From NCBI GenBank assembly GCA_963920525.1, contig OY986435.1:273885348-273949347 (forward strand): a stretch of DNA of 64,000 nucleotides, written 5' to 3'. A program made the translations under genes and the position numbers. Source of the DNA: Dichetophora obliterata. Lineage: Eukaryota > Arthropoda > Insecta > Diptera > Sciomyzidae. Shown here in pieces: positions 35,010 through 45,580 of this stretch. Numbering within the stretch: position 1 is the first letter of the stretch; each line of letters begins with the position of its first letter. The notes beneath the pieces are model-generated. The model ran no database searches. It was not told where the DNA came from and saw only the letters and a list, made by a program, of their open reading frames with translations.

Positions 35010-36370
35010 GAATTCAATAATAGATCAGGTCTCCTCATCAATTGGGTATACTTTTAAGCTTTGAAATTCAAGGGCCAATGCCCTCCTGAATCCCAAAGGT
35101 AACAGCAACAGTTTACTCTTTGAGATTACCACGAATACAATCTACTATCAATCTCTTAGAAGTGTAAGGGAAACTACCATTAAGAGTTAAACAAGATGTA
35201 ACTTGCACTGACCTTTCTGGAGCACAAGGTGGATTGCCTGAAGGATCAGAATTTGGTAATCATTATTCGGCAAAAGGTTCCACCAGATAAGGCTTTTCAA
35301 CATCCCGACGACAGAACAAAAGTTATTTAGAAACTTTTATTGGCTGTGAAAGAACTAGAATATGAAATATACGTCCTTGCTTCGCATATATTGTAGTTCC
35401 GGATTTTTTTTTATTCATATGTTGTAAGATTTGCGTTCAAATCTCTCACGAGAATCATAGGGAATTTATCTTTACCTGTCTGACTAGTATTGGTAACAAA
35501 TTAGAAATAGTACACTAATAGAAAAGAAACAATTATCTCAAACTTCTAACTATCTTTTACTTAATATTAGAAAAAAGCAATTATTAGTAAATTTTCTACG
35601 AACGATATTCATAGAAGAAATATTCGTACATTCTACAAGTATTCGTACACTATACAAAGTATTTGTATCGAGATATCTTAACGAAAACATTTGTAAAGCG
35701 TTAATAATACCAGATGTTTTATCTACGAATATATTCGTTTTATATACTAATAATATTCGTAAACAAAAATAAAACAATTCGTATTAGAGCATTGCACGAA
35801 TGATTGTGTAGATATAAATAACAGTCCGATTCGTGTTACTTCGTAAGTTTTCGTAAGCCTTGTATCGTATTGTTCGTATCTTTTTTTGACATGAACGCAC
35901 TTATAAGAATTTTCGTTACTTTGTGATACATAAAACAAAACGGTGAAGTCAAGTAAAAATCTATTCATGTTATTTATTTGCTTTGAAAATTTTTTATTTG
36001 CAAGAAACAAAAAGTTAGAAACAAAAACAAAACAGTTGACATTTGCAGTTTGACAGTGTGCACGTCGTATCTCGAAGTTCATTAAAAAAGTGCCGTTTTG
36101 TAAGTTTTTACTAAATACGAGCTTGCGAAGCAGTTACGAAGTGACATGAATCGCACTAATAATATTCGTAAATTTCTCGTGCGAAAAACTTCGTAGTTTC
36201 TTTCATTACATTGATATATTAGTAGAAAAAATTTATTCGTAGGTTGATCATACGAACTATTCGTTAAATATACAAATTATAAGTTGAGTTTAAAAATTTA
36301 AAGCCGAAACCGTTCAGCCTGGTTTGTCAAACAACTGCAGAATATTAGGAACTGTATGATTGATTGTAAA

Positions 36371-36523
36371 GTGGCTGCAGCCTACTGGTATAGTGCGTGG
36401 CCCGTAAGAAAAAGCAGACATAACGTTTTTTTTTTTCGTTGGTTAGATATTATGACCATTCGTAAATGTAGCAAATGAATTCATACAATATGCATCGAAT
36501 ACGAATAAGATATTCGTGATACG
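36371..36523 (+). repeat. SINE-like head and CATTCGTAAATGTA body, plus copy
   Basis: GTGGCTGCAGCCTACTGGTA then GTGCGTGGCCCGTAAG resembles the SINE head at 29016. The following segment (TTTCGTTGGTTAGATATTAT and CATTCGTAAATGTA) matches the inverse of 38925-38985. It lacks a box B, so it is truncated or decayed. Confidence 0.5.
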
Positions 36524-36525
36524 TA

Positions 36526-38192
36526 CAGTGTTGCGCAAAACAATAGCAACAAAATCGGTACGCTGCTACAAAATCGTGTATCTTTTTAAATATAAGGGAC
36601 ACACAAAAATGATTATAGGAACCAAAGCATATATTCATACATTATATTAAAAACAAATCATATTCCAATTTGGTTTTGTTTTCTTTATTAAATTTAAAAT
36701 TAATGTGATTTCATTCAGTATGTCTGAGAGCAAAACAAAAGCAACATAATTAATATTTGGTGTAAGATTCATTATTCTTGATAACCTCTGCACATCTGAG
36801 CGACATCGACTCTATTAAATTAGATATGTTGGTATTAGGTATATGTTCCCAGTTAACTTTCAGGGCTTCATACAGTGTAGTCTTATTGGAAAACGTTTGA
36901 CCAGAAGCTTTTACCTTCAAAATCCCAAAAAGATTTTCAATGGGATTCAAGTCATTGTGACTGTACCGGCTAATCATGGACTTGAATCCCATTGCCTCTA
37001 ATGTAATCTTTGATGAGCTTTGAAGTGTGCTTCGGGTCGTGATCGGGATGAAACGTTCACTGAAGCGACATATTCCACTCTGAATGTGGTCGCATCTTGC
37101 TTTCTAAAATGTCATTATACACAAATCGATCCATAATTCCACCGATTTTTTGAAATTTTTCAACTTCGTTATAGGAAAAACAAGTACAGACCATAATGCC
37201 ATCGCCTCCGTGTTTAAAATTTATTTTGCAGTTTCGGGCTTCAAGTCGTGTACTTGGGTGGCGCCGTACCGTGCACATTCCATTTCAATTAATCAAGTTG
37301 AACTTTGATTCATCGCTAAAAAAAAGGTTTTTGATTTTTGAACGGTCCAATTTAGGTGCTCTTTTGGAAGACTGAGTCTAAAAAGTAATAAATTGCAAAT
37401 AATTGTCACAATTTCAGACAGAATTGTTTAAATTGCAACACCTCACCTTGTTTTTTATGCTTAGCTGCAAGCAAAGGTTTCTCTGCCGGTCTGTAACTTC
37501 TTTAATCGTTCTCAACGGCTCGTTTTCAAACAGTGCTGTGGTGGATATCTAAATCAAGTGTCCGAACAACCTCTTTGGATGTGGCAAATGCATTTCGTTT
37601 GAACACACCACAAATGTTCCTGTCATCATGCAGCGATGTCTTCCGCGGTCGCCCTCTTTAATGTACCATTGTTACGTCTTTTGTAAAGGTATATTTCTTT
37701 ATTAATCTGCAAAATATTTACCGATTAATATCAAACTGTTTCACGATAGATATTTGCGAATTTTTGTTTTTATACTCGGAAATAATTTGTAATTTAAGAG
37801 CTTCACAGTATTTAAAACGTTCCATTATAAATGGAACAGTCAATCTCACAACTAGCACAAAAAAAAACTAAACTTAAATGTTTATGACTTACAAACAACA
37901 CGTGCTTTACAATAACGGAACTTTTACCAATAATTCTTGGAACTTCTGTTCTCTTTTTACATTTTTCAAGTTTTGTTGCTTTTGTTTTGCTCACAGACAA
38001 ATTGAATGTAGTCATATTAGTTTTAAATTTAATAAAAAAAAACAAAACCAAATTTGAATTTGATTTGTTTTATATATGATGGAATATATGCTTTGATTCC
38101 TATAATCATTTTTGTGTGTCCCCAATATTAAAAAATATACACGATTTTGTTGCAGCGCACTTATTTTGTTGCTATTGCTTTGCGCAACACTG
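36526..38192 (-). mobile_element. Tc1-like transposon 1
   Basis: The element is 1667 bp with TA at both flanks (36524-36525 and 38193-38194). Terminal repeats of about 110 bp begin CAGTGTTGCGCAAA. The transposase is on the minus strand. It is inserted into the ATTCGTA-rich element. Confidence 0.9.
36750..37825 (-). pseudogene. Tc1-like transposase (DD34E-type), broken
   Basis: Starting at ATG 37825 the frame reads MERFKYCEALKLQIISEYKN (first HTH). Further segments give GRPRKTSLHDDRNICGVF (GRPR hinge and second HTH), FFSDESKFNL (first catalytic Asp), KHGGDGIMVC, DHDPKHTSKLIK (second Asp, in a shifted frame) and HNDLNPIENLFGILK (catalytic Glu). A GTGAGG...TTTTTAG segment of about 67 bases at 37378-37445 separates the hinge from the catalytic part and looks like a spliceable intron. 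Several stops and frameshifts make it inactive. Confidence 0.8.
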
Positions 38193-38699
38193 TACTTATT
38201 AATATACTTAGTTATTAGTAAAGTTTCCAAAAAAAAAAAAATTTTAAGTGTACAGTACCTACAGAATAAAAAAACGTAACGCTTGAGTATTTTGTTAACA
38301 CTCGATTTCATGGGCGTCCGCAGGGGCCACTTACCCCCTAGGCGGTGAAAGTTTTTTACATATCTTCATATTAAATCAAAAAAGCCATAATTTCAAATTA
38401 AAAATTTTTAAGACAGCATTGAAAATTGTAAGTTGCGCTTAAACTTAGGGCTTTGAGAATTTTAGCGAAACATGTATTTTGATAAGGTGCATCATAATCA
38501 ATCAAAAAGTCGATTTTGAAGTTTTTGTAACCTACGGATTTTTTGATTTCATATGAAGATATGTTCATTATGTATTTAATATATTTTGAAGAGAATACAA
38601 AAATCCTTTTTTTAGGATAATTTATAAATAGAGCTGAGCTAAACCATTCATTTTTAAATAGTATGTTGTACCCGTTGCTGTAAGGTCGTGTTCATATTA

Positions 38700-39075
38700 T
38701 GTGTTTTTAGGTATTCGCTCTCACGTTTTTTTTTTCGCAAAAGCAGCTGAAAAATAAAGAATTTTGTGTGTATTAAAATACATTTATTTATTTAATATTC
38801 AGTATTTTCCAGCCGCGTTTACGATAAAAAAAATTGTTGCATACGTATTCTTATTCATGAATACAATTTTGTAGAATGGACGTAGTTTGGTACACATTTC
38901 GAATATTTTATTTGTATTCGAACAAAAACAAATGTATTTTGTACGAATACATTTACGAATGATCCTAATACCTAGTTACGAAAAAAAACTTTCTGCTCAG
39001 CTGAGGTTTGAACCGCGGTTCTTTAGCTAATGGGCCACGTACTCTTCCAGTAGGCTACGGCCACCTTGCAGTCAC
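38700..39075 (-). repeat. SINE-like head and CATTCGTAAATGTA body, minus copy
   Basis: The minus strand reads GGTGGCCGTAGCCTACTGGA (box A), box B GGTTCAAACCTC (39003-39014), then CATTCGTAAATGTATTCGTA and other ATTCG-rich sequence. The head is closer to a complete tRNA-like module than the plus copy at 36371. Confidence 0.55.
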
Positions 39076-39106
39076 ATATTTCCCCATACTTGTATCGCCT
39101 GTGGCG

Positions 39107-39720
39107 GAAATTCGACCAACAATTTGAAACTTCAATAATTTTTTTCTAGTTCTGAGGCATGACCTTGCTTTAAGAAAATGTGCTGTACCAAGAAAATCTT
39201 AAAATTCAAATTATCGCAATAATTTTGATATTAAAATAGTCAACTTTTCTTTAAAAATATCTGTAAAAACATTACCCATAAAAACTTTCGTGCACCGTTA
39301 TTTTTCACAACTATGGCTTTTAATATAAAAATACGTTGTACTGAGAAAAGCTATAATTTTTAAGATACCGCCATAATATTGATGTCAAAATAAAGGAAAT
39401 TTTTCAGAATTTACTATGTATAAGAAATTTTACCATCACAATATATATTCACACATGTTACAAACAAAAATGCTTATTGTAGGGTATTCGTAAGAGATAG
39501 CGAAAAATGTTTTTTGTACATTGTATTAATATCGAAAATTTCCTTTTGCACCATGTTCTTCCATTTTTTTACAGTTTAGGTATTACTTAAGAAATATTCT
39601 TTAAACGCTAATAGTTCAGGTCAAAGGTCACAAAAATATTCAGTGAACTCGTTCTTCCTACTTTAATTTCTTTAAAAAAAACTATCAAAATCGCTTAAGA
39701 AAAACGGAAGAACTGTTTCT
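39107..39720 (+). repeat. Dispersed repeat with CCCTACAATAAG-type core, copy A
   Basis: It begins TGGCGGAAATTCGACC and contains ATACGTTGTACTGAGAAAAG, CACAATATATATTCACA, CTTATTGTAGGGTAT and AGGTCAAAGGTCACAAAA. Direct copy B is at 42885-43262 and inverted copy C at 54460-55075. Non-coding. The CAGTGG-like start of the longer copy C suggests a hAT MITE; not proven. Confidence 0.6.
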
Positions 39721-39740
39721 CCCACGCATATTTCTATATA

Positions 39741-40457
39741 CATATGTGACCTTCTCTGAGAAAAGGGACCTAGGGTGTGAAAATGAAGTTTTGAGATAAA
39801 CACATTTAAAGTTTCATAACGCATTATCACTGTGAACACATCTTCAGTTGGGAGATGCGATTTGGTATGGTTAGCTATGATCGGGTACCGACTTTGGTGA
39901 CGTCATGCCTATGTGGTGGCGTATTTTTTTCGCTTTTAGTGTGAGAATACCTTTGCTATTGTTGCTGCTCTGTTTGTTATGATCTCGATACTTGATTGGG
40001 ATTTTGTAGCTCCTAAACCGAGTGAACCCAAAGCGAAAAAAAAATAGAAAAATAAATCTGAACCTGCCAGCAAGCAAAAAAATCGAAGCACCGGATCACG
40101 AGAAAAAGAAAGCTGAAGTCAAAGCGCCGAAAAAATAAAAAACTGAAATTGTCAAACGGAAGAAAATCGAAGTACCAGATCACGAAACAATGAAAAAAAG
40201 TCCAAACTCTAAAAAAAATTCGAAGACTGACGAAAAAAACAATTTAAAACCAATAAATCAAAAAAAGTAAAATTTTAATATTTTTCTCATTTTTATTGAT
40301 TTTCGTTTTGCACGTTTTTATGGGGTAAATAAATTTTTATCAGAAATGTAACTCATTTCATTTTATTCTACACCCTTTTAGGTACCAGAATCCACTCTTA
40401 AGTCCAAAGTCGTTTTTTGACACACTAGGTCCCTTTTCTCGGAGAGGATCACATATA
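39741..40457. mobile_element. Foldback element carrying a Lys-rich coding fossil
   Basis: CTGAGAAAAGGGACCTAGG-type arms (39741-39780) are mirrored at 40425-40457 (CTAGGTCCCTTTTCTCGGAG). The interior at 39990-40268 translates, with one stop and one shift, as a Lys/Glu/Pro-rich segment holding two copies of a KKIE(A/V)PDHE unit. A CTTTTAG acceptor-like site precedes it at about 39940. Confidence 0.6.
39990..40268 (+). pseudogene. Lys-rich low-complexity coding remnant
   Basis: Frames read APKPSEPKAKKK, then PASKKIEAPDHEKKKAEVKAPKK, shown here only as short blocks, stop, KTEIVKRKKIEVPDHETMKK and a terminal NLKPINQKK before TAA at about 40268. The repeated unit and composition resemble a tail of a nuclear or cytoskeletal host protein more than any transposase, but I cannot name it. 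A captured gene fragment is one explanation. Confidence 0.35.
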
Positions 40458-41221
40458 CCGAAATGGCTTAAAACATAGATTGGTTAATATAACTATGAAG
40501 TGGTTTGAAATATTTGAAAATTTTTTCACAGAAATTATTTTTTAAGCTGTACAATAGACCGTATCGCAAAAAAAAAGTTCGCCGTACACCTTCTATTCTG
40601 AAGCATTTATGCAAGTTAATTTCGAAAAATTTTTTTTTTTTTTTTTGACCGAACGTAGGGGTCGCGCATTTACATTTTTGTTTATAACTTCGTCATTTAA
40701 CATCAGATTTTAAAGTATGTTATATCAAAGTTTTTGTCTCGAGGAGACCAATATTATTGTTTCAAAGGTCATTGACCTCAGACCCCCCGTTCTAGTACTT
40801 ACTCACCAGATCTCAGTTCCTACCATGCTAACATGCCACCCTGATTTCAGAAAAAAAAATCTCGCAAAAAATGTGTAAACTTTTGTGAAGGAAGTATATC
40901 GATTGTTTCAGTGCAAATATTTTTAAAAATTTTTTTAATTTTCTTTAACGAAATTAGGTTATTTTTACACTAGAGTATATCTTAAAGGGCTTAGAGCTAC
41001 CTTGAATTGCAATTTAAAAACACTCCTAGCCACAACATCTCTGAAATAGATCAACTGGTGCTACCAAAATCACAAAATACAGTGATGCCATTCTTTATGT
41101 TATAATCCATTGCAAAATCCAATGGTAAATTTCTACTTTCTTATTGCCTTCAATCTACAAGACGCGTCTAGTGTGTTAACCAAAATAATTCAGTGCAGTG
41201 CTAAAAAAATATACTTTAAAT

Positions 41222-41480
41222 TAAAGAAAATTTCTAGAAGCTGTGCTATCTGCCGCTGTACTTGGAACAAAGAAAATTTAAGTTTTTTCAAGGTTCCCAG
41301 AAATGAACTATGTAGGAAAAGGTAGAAAGACTCGTGTGGATTGGAATTGAAGTCTTCGGAAAAAGTCTGCGAAATGCATTTTAATACGCACGATTGATGG
41401 GATTTTTCATAGTTGTATCCCTTTTACCCGATTTTAAAACTCCCTCTCAAAGTGTTTGTCTTAAAACATAGTGTGTTGGT
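41222..41480 (+). pseudogene. THAP zinc-finger domain, nonsense-interrupted
   Basis: The frame reads SCAICRCTWNKENLSFFKVP, then RNELCRKR, TAG, KDSCGLELKSSEKVCEMHF. This is a C2CH THAP pattern: CxxC, about 40 residues, then CxxH followed by F. The TAG at about 41323 sits where THAP domains have an invariant Trp (TGG). Further in-frame stops follow at about 41394 and 41410, near an LPLKVF segment that may stand for the AVPTIF box. THAP domains bind DNA sequence-specifically via zinc. Confidence 0.65.
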
Positions 41481-41607
41481 CTATTTCATACCTGTCAATG
41501 TCGTCAAAAAGTCTCTATAAAGCTATAAATCTTGGTTATAATTATCAAATGTGTTTTGTGTATTTAAATTTCACGACCTAAATTTTGAGAGTGACTCATA
41601 CTTCAGT

Positions 41608-41944
41608 ATGATTAATTGGACCAAATTCGAAGTGACGGAGCCGCCATGCTTGCAGTTCTTCACGCAAGACCAGCTAGAAGCATTACAATATTCAAATGAA
41701 ATCATTGAATTACCAGGTTTGCATAAGAAAAATAACATAATTTTATAGTTTCATTTTTGCAAAGCCTTAATATTTTTGTACAGCTTATCCATGCCATTCT
41801 CAAAACACCGAGCGTTTTGTCCATGTAGTACATGAATCTGCTATGGCCGTCACCGATGAACAACGTATGGGCCACATTTTAGCTAAACTCGAGAGCCGTC
41901 AGAAATACAGCCAACTTGAATCACGTCGAAATTTGATGGATTGA
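41608..41944 (+). CDS. Two C-terminal exons of the THAP element protein
   Basis: Exon 41608-41716 reads MINWTKFEVTEPPCLQFF and QLEALQYSNEIIELP. GT at 41717 and TACAG at 41779-41783 bound a 67-base intron. Exon 41784-41944 continues AYPCHSQNTERFVHVVHESA, then MAVTDEQRMGHILAKL and ESRQKYSQLESRRNLMD before TGA. The frame is open across the splice, and AATAAA follows at 41983. I remember arthropod TE-related proteins with a similar PCH(T/S)Q..ER..(K/H)LV tail. The exon start is uncertain because the upstream THAP part is broken. Confidence 0.55.
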
Positions 41945-42884
41945 AATTTTATGGATTAAATGGATCCAATGGTTTCTGAATTCAATAAAGTTTTATTTCA
42001 TTTGTTAATTTTTGATTATGAATAGCCTTTTGTCTTAAAATTGCAATTCAAGGTAGCTCTAAGCCCTTTATGATATACTCTAGTGTAAAAATAACCTAAT
42101 TTCGTCAAAGAAAATTAAAAAAATTTTTAAAAATATTTGCACTGAAACAATCGATATACTTCCTTCACAAAAGTTTACACATTTTTTGCGAGCTTTTTTT
42201 TTCTGAAATCAGGGTGGCATGTTAGCATGGTAGGAACTGAGATCTGGTGAGTAAGTACTAGAACGGGGGGTCTGAGGTCAATGACCTTTGAAACAATAAT
42301 ATTGATCTCCTCGAGACAAAAACTTTGATATAACATACTTTAAAATCTGACGTCAAATGACGAAGTTATAAACAAAAATGTAAATGCGCGACCCCTACGT
42401 TCGGTCAAAAAAAAAAATTTTTTTTTCGAAAACAACAGACAAAAATGCTTCATATTCGAAGGTTTACGGCGAACTTTTTTTTTCCCCCCTATAACGTGAT
42501 ACGCTCTACTGTACAACTTTGTAAAAAATATAAAAACAACATTTTGAAAAATTTAATTTTCATCAATAAAATCATTGGAGGGGATGATAGAAACTGATTA
42601 TTGAATTATGTGTCAAAATGAAGCAATATCTGCAAATAAATAGTATGTCATATGAAAGAGTGTGAAAGAAAATTTAATAAGAAAAAAAAAATTACAACAA
42701 AAAAAAATTTTGGCCTATTTTTTGAGCAAAAACTGAATATTTTAGAGGTTTACTTACAACAATATAAATCATCGATTGTGTGAGATAACGGTACATTTTT
42801 GTGTACTTATTTCTTCAAAGTCATTTAACTGATCTTGCAGACAAAGAAAATTTGATAAAAAACGATTGAAAAATGGCTGAGGTA

Positions 42885-43262
42885 TTTGCTTGCAAAACAA
42901 AACTTGAAATTTCAATATTTTTTTTTCTCATTCTGAGACGATGACCTTGCTTCAAGGAAATGCGTTGCAATGAGAAAATCTAAATTTTTTGAGATATCCG
43001 AATAATTTTGATGTCATTATAACTGGAAATTTGTTAACATATTATCCGTGAAATATATTACCAAAAAAGCTTTCGTATACCGTTATATTTCTGAACCATC
43101 GGCTTTTCATTCAAAAATACATTGTACTTAAAATATCTATAGTTTTCGAGATATCACAAATACCGGACATTTTTTAAAGTTTACTATTTGTAAGATATTT
43201 TACCATCACAATATATATTCACTCTTGTTGTATAAAAAATACTTATTGTAGGGTATAATTTA
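42885..43262 (+). repeat. Dispersed repeat, copy B
   Basis: Same order of blocks as copy A (GATGACCTTGCTT, TTTTGATGTCAT, AAAGCTTTCGTATACCGTTA, CACAATATATATTCACT, CTTATTGTAGGGTATA) at roughly 70% similarity by eye, same orientation. Together with copy A it brackets the foldback and the THAP element. Confidence 0.55.
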
Positions 43263-44039
43263 TGTTTGAAAGTCATTGTAAGCAAGTAAAAGACAAAGTA
43301 AATACATTTTATAAAAAAATTAATGTTTTGCCAAAAGTGTTTTCTGTCATAAAAATGATTAATTTGAATTTTTTTTAATTTTTCCTAAACTTAATAAAAC
43401 GACAAACAATTATGCAGCATTTAAATTTAAAAAAGTTGCAGCGATCAAGGCGAGAGCAAAGCTTCTAATTCAATAGCGAAAGAAAAAATTAGGAAATTAA
43501 ATGAAGTGGGCCAATTTTGGATCAAGAACTAATTTCAAGCAAACAATTTTACATTTGAGTTTATTATAGTCAAAAGTTTTTTATGTAATATACGTAAATA
43601 AGAAACTCGATTTGAAACAACCGTTTTATACTTCTTAAAATTCACCTTATTTAGCGGCGCCCACCCAATTTAAGAATTTTCGGGATTTTTTTTCTTCTCA
43701 CGTGCTTATATTAAACCAAGATTCAGAATCAAGTCTTGCAGGGATGTTCTCGAATATATTAAGAAAATGTATGAAACCCAAAACAAATCTAATATTTATT
43801 CATACGTTTTTAACTAAAAAAAAAATTTAAATCATTCAAATAATATGTATGTTTCCGTACTCGATTGTAGTAACTTGCAAGCTGCTTTAACTGATTCATG
43901 TTGGAAAAAGGAATCAGTGGATTGGTGTCAATGCGGTGTGAGATCTGGTGAAAAATATCTCCCTTAGCATACGGGGAATATTTTAAGGAATATTTTACCT
44001 TTAGCTTAAATGAAATTTTTTCACTTTTTTTTCGTGAAA

Positions 44040-44960
44040 CATATGTATTAAGGACTTCTAATTCCAAATCTGGAAAAGTTTATGGTCGCTCTCATCTGGT
44101 TTAGAAGTTATAGGGGTCCAAAGTTGAAAAATGGGTAGAAAAAAACTTGCCATATCTTTGCTATATATAAACAAAACTAAGCAAAATGGGTATTTATAGA
44201 AAGGCTATTCTATTACCTATTCAATAAGTTATTAATCATAAAATTCCATTAATTACTTTCTAAGATATCACTCTTTTTATGTACCAACTATTTTGCATCC
44301 AAATTTTAGATGCATTTTAGATTCAAATAAAAACGACAAAAATTAATTCCATGAATTCGAATGTAAAAACGACAAAAATTAATTCCATGAATTTGAATGT
44401 AAAAAATTAAGGATAATTTAAAAGACAAGAAAAATTGCTATTAAAAATCGCGGCGATTTTTAATGACAATTTTTCGACTGCCGCGCTTTCTTTAACCATC
44501 ATTAATGTTGCTATATAATTTACTATGTAAATATTTAAAAAACTGTTATGAAAAATCGCCGCAATTTTTCGCCTGCGGCGCTTTATTTATTTAACGTTTA
44601 GTTAACACTTCCAAAATATTTAAAAAATTCTTAAAATGTTTTTTATATAATTTGGACTTCCAGCCTAATAGTGTTTTGCCTTTGTACGGAATATTGTTTT
44701 TAACACTACAAAACGAAAATATTAAAGTATAAAAGAAGTTATATCTTAAAAGTTATGCATGGATTTTAATGTTTGGTACCTCGTTGAACAGGTGCTCGTA
44801 TTACCTTTCTTTTAATTACCATAATGCTTACTTTTCTAGGAAAATTAAAAAAATGACAGCATGTTTTTAAGGCTATTTTTCCTTACTTTGGACCCCTATA
44901 ACTTTTAAACGTCTTGAGAGCGACCTCTAATTTTTTCACTATTCGCTTTTTTAGCTCCAA
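44040..44960. repeat. Inverted-repeat element with duplicated GCGGCGATTTTT blocks
   Basis: GTTATAGGGGTCCAAAGT (44108) pairs with ACTTTGGACCCCTATAAC (44885), and GGTCGCTCTC with GAGAGCGACC further out. Near the centre, AAATCGCGGCGATTTTTAAT (about 44445) and AAATCGCCGCAATTTTTCGC (about 44552) are direct near-duplicates, each ending in a GCGGCGC/GCCGCGC CTTT block. Non-coding. Confidence 0.5.
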
Positions 44961-45580
44961 ATACACATTTTTAAAAAAAATTTAAAAAACTCCATTTTAG
45001 CTAAAGTTAAAATGTTCCCTAAAAAATTTTAGTCCACTCGAAATTGATTTAGAAGTTAAAGCCTTCCAAAGTTAAAAAATGTCCTAAAAATTTAGTTTGT
45101 TTTTTCAGTTTTCCAAAAAAAAAAAATATTGTTTAATATTAGGAAATTTTTGTTTTCTTATTTTAAAAGTTGATAAAGTTGATTAATTACCTTAATAGTA
45201 ATTAATGCAATTTCATTTAAGGATATAGGCCTCACATTATTGAATTTATTTTAGTATTAAGAATATTTGCTTTAGCAAAACATTACTGAAATTTATTACA
45301 TGAAAAAAAAATGAAATAAAATTTTTAAATATTTACGTGATACGAGATGACATGATACGAGAAAGATCTTCACACGATCTTTGAAATAAATTATATTTTC
45401 TTATGTGTAAAAGCGTGTGTCAACCAGTGTTGTGTGCGTATAATGTTTACAAAATTAGTACCTAAAATCCTAGTAAAAAGCATTATATAGGGTATATTTT
45501 GTTTATGTTCATTCTAGATTCCTCTATGCTTTTGCCCCTCCACCCCTAAAACAAATCCTGCGGACGCCCATGCTCGATTT

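Larger units (their letters stand above)
35512..38251. mobile_element. ATTCGTA-rich inverted-repeat element, split by a Tc1-like transposon
   Basis: The ends ACACTAATAGAAAAG (35512) and the inverse of ATTTTAAGTGT (38251) are weakly matched. The body repeats ATTCGTA, TCGTACA and their inverses at least 15 times between 35600 and 36520. The Tc1-like element at 36526-38192 interrupts it. It includes a SINE-like head at 36371. The outer limits are uncertain. Confidence 0.4.
40480..42590 (+). mobile_element. Long-TIR DNA transposon encoding a THAP-type protein
   Basis: Inverted arms of about 450 bp (40570-41028 and 42040-42485) are nearly identical in their inner 370 bases (GAGGTCAATGACC and CTAACATGCCACCCTG regions) and more diverged outside. 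Weaker pairing reaches about 40480 and 42590, so the ends and target duplication are not fixed. The 1-kb centre holds a broken THAP domain and two C-terminal exons. THAP domains occur in P-element transposases, so a P-like superfamily is possible; that is inference. It lies inside the hAT-ended composite. Confidence 0.7.
38309..45572. mobile_element. Giant hAT-ended composite, 7.3 kb, 8-bp target duplication
   Basis: The ends CATGGGCGTCCGCAGG and CCTGCGGACGCCCATG are perfect inverted repeats flanked by perfect 8-bp duplications CTCGATTT (38301-38308 and 45573-45580). The end form and duplication length fit hAT, and the same end type bounds 55512-58034. No hAT transposase is recognised inside. 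The length comes from several other elements described separately. Confidence 0.85.
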
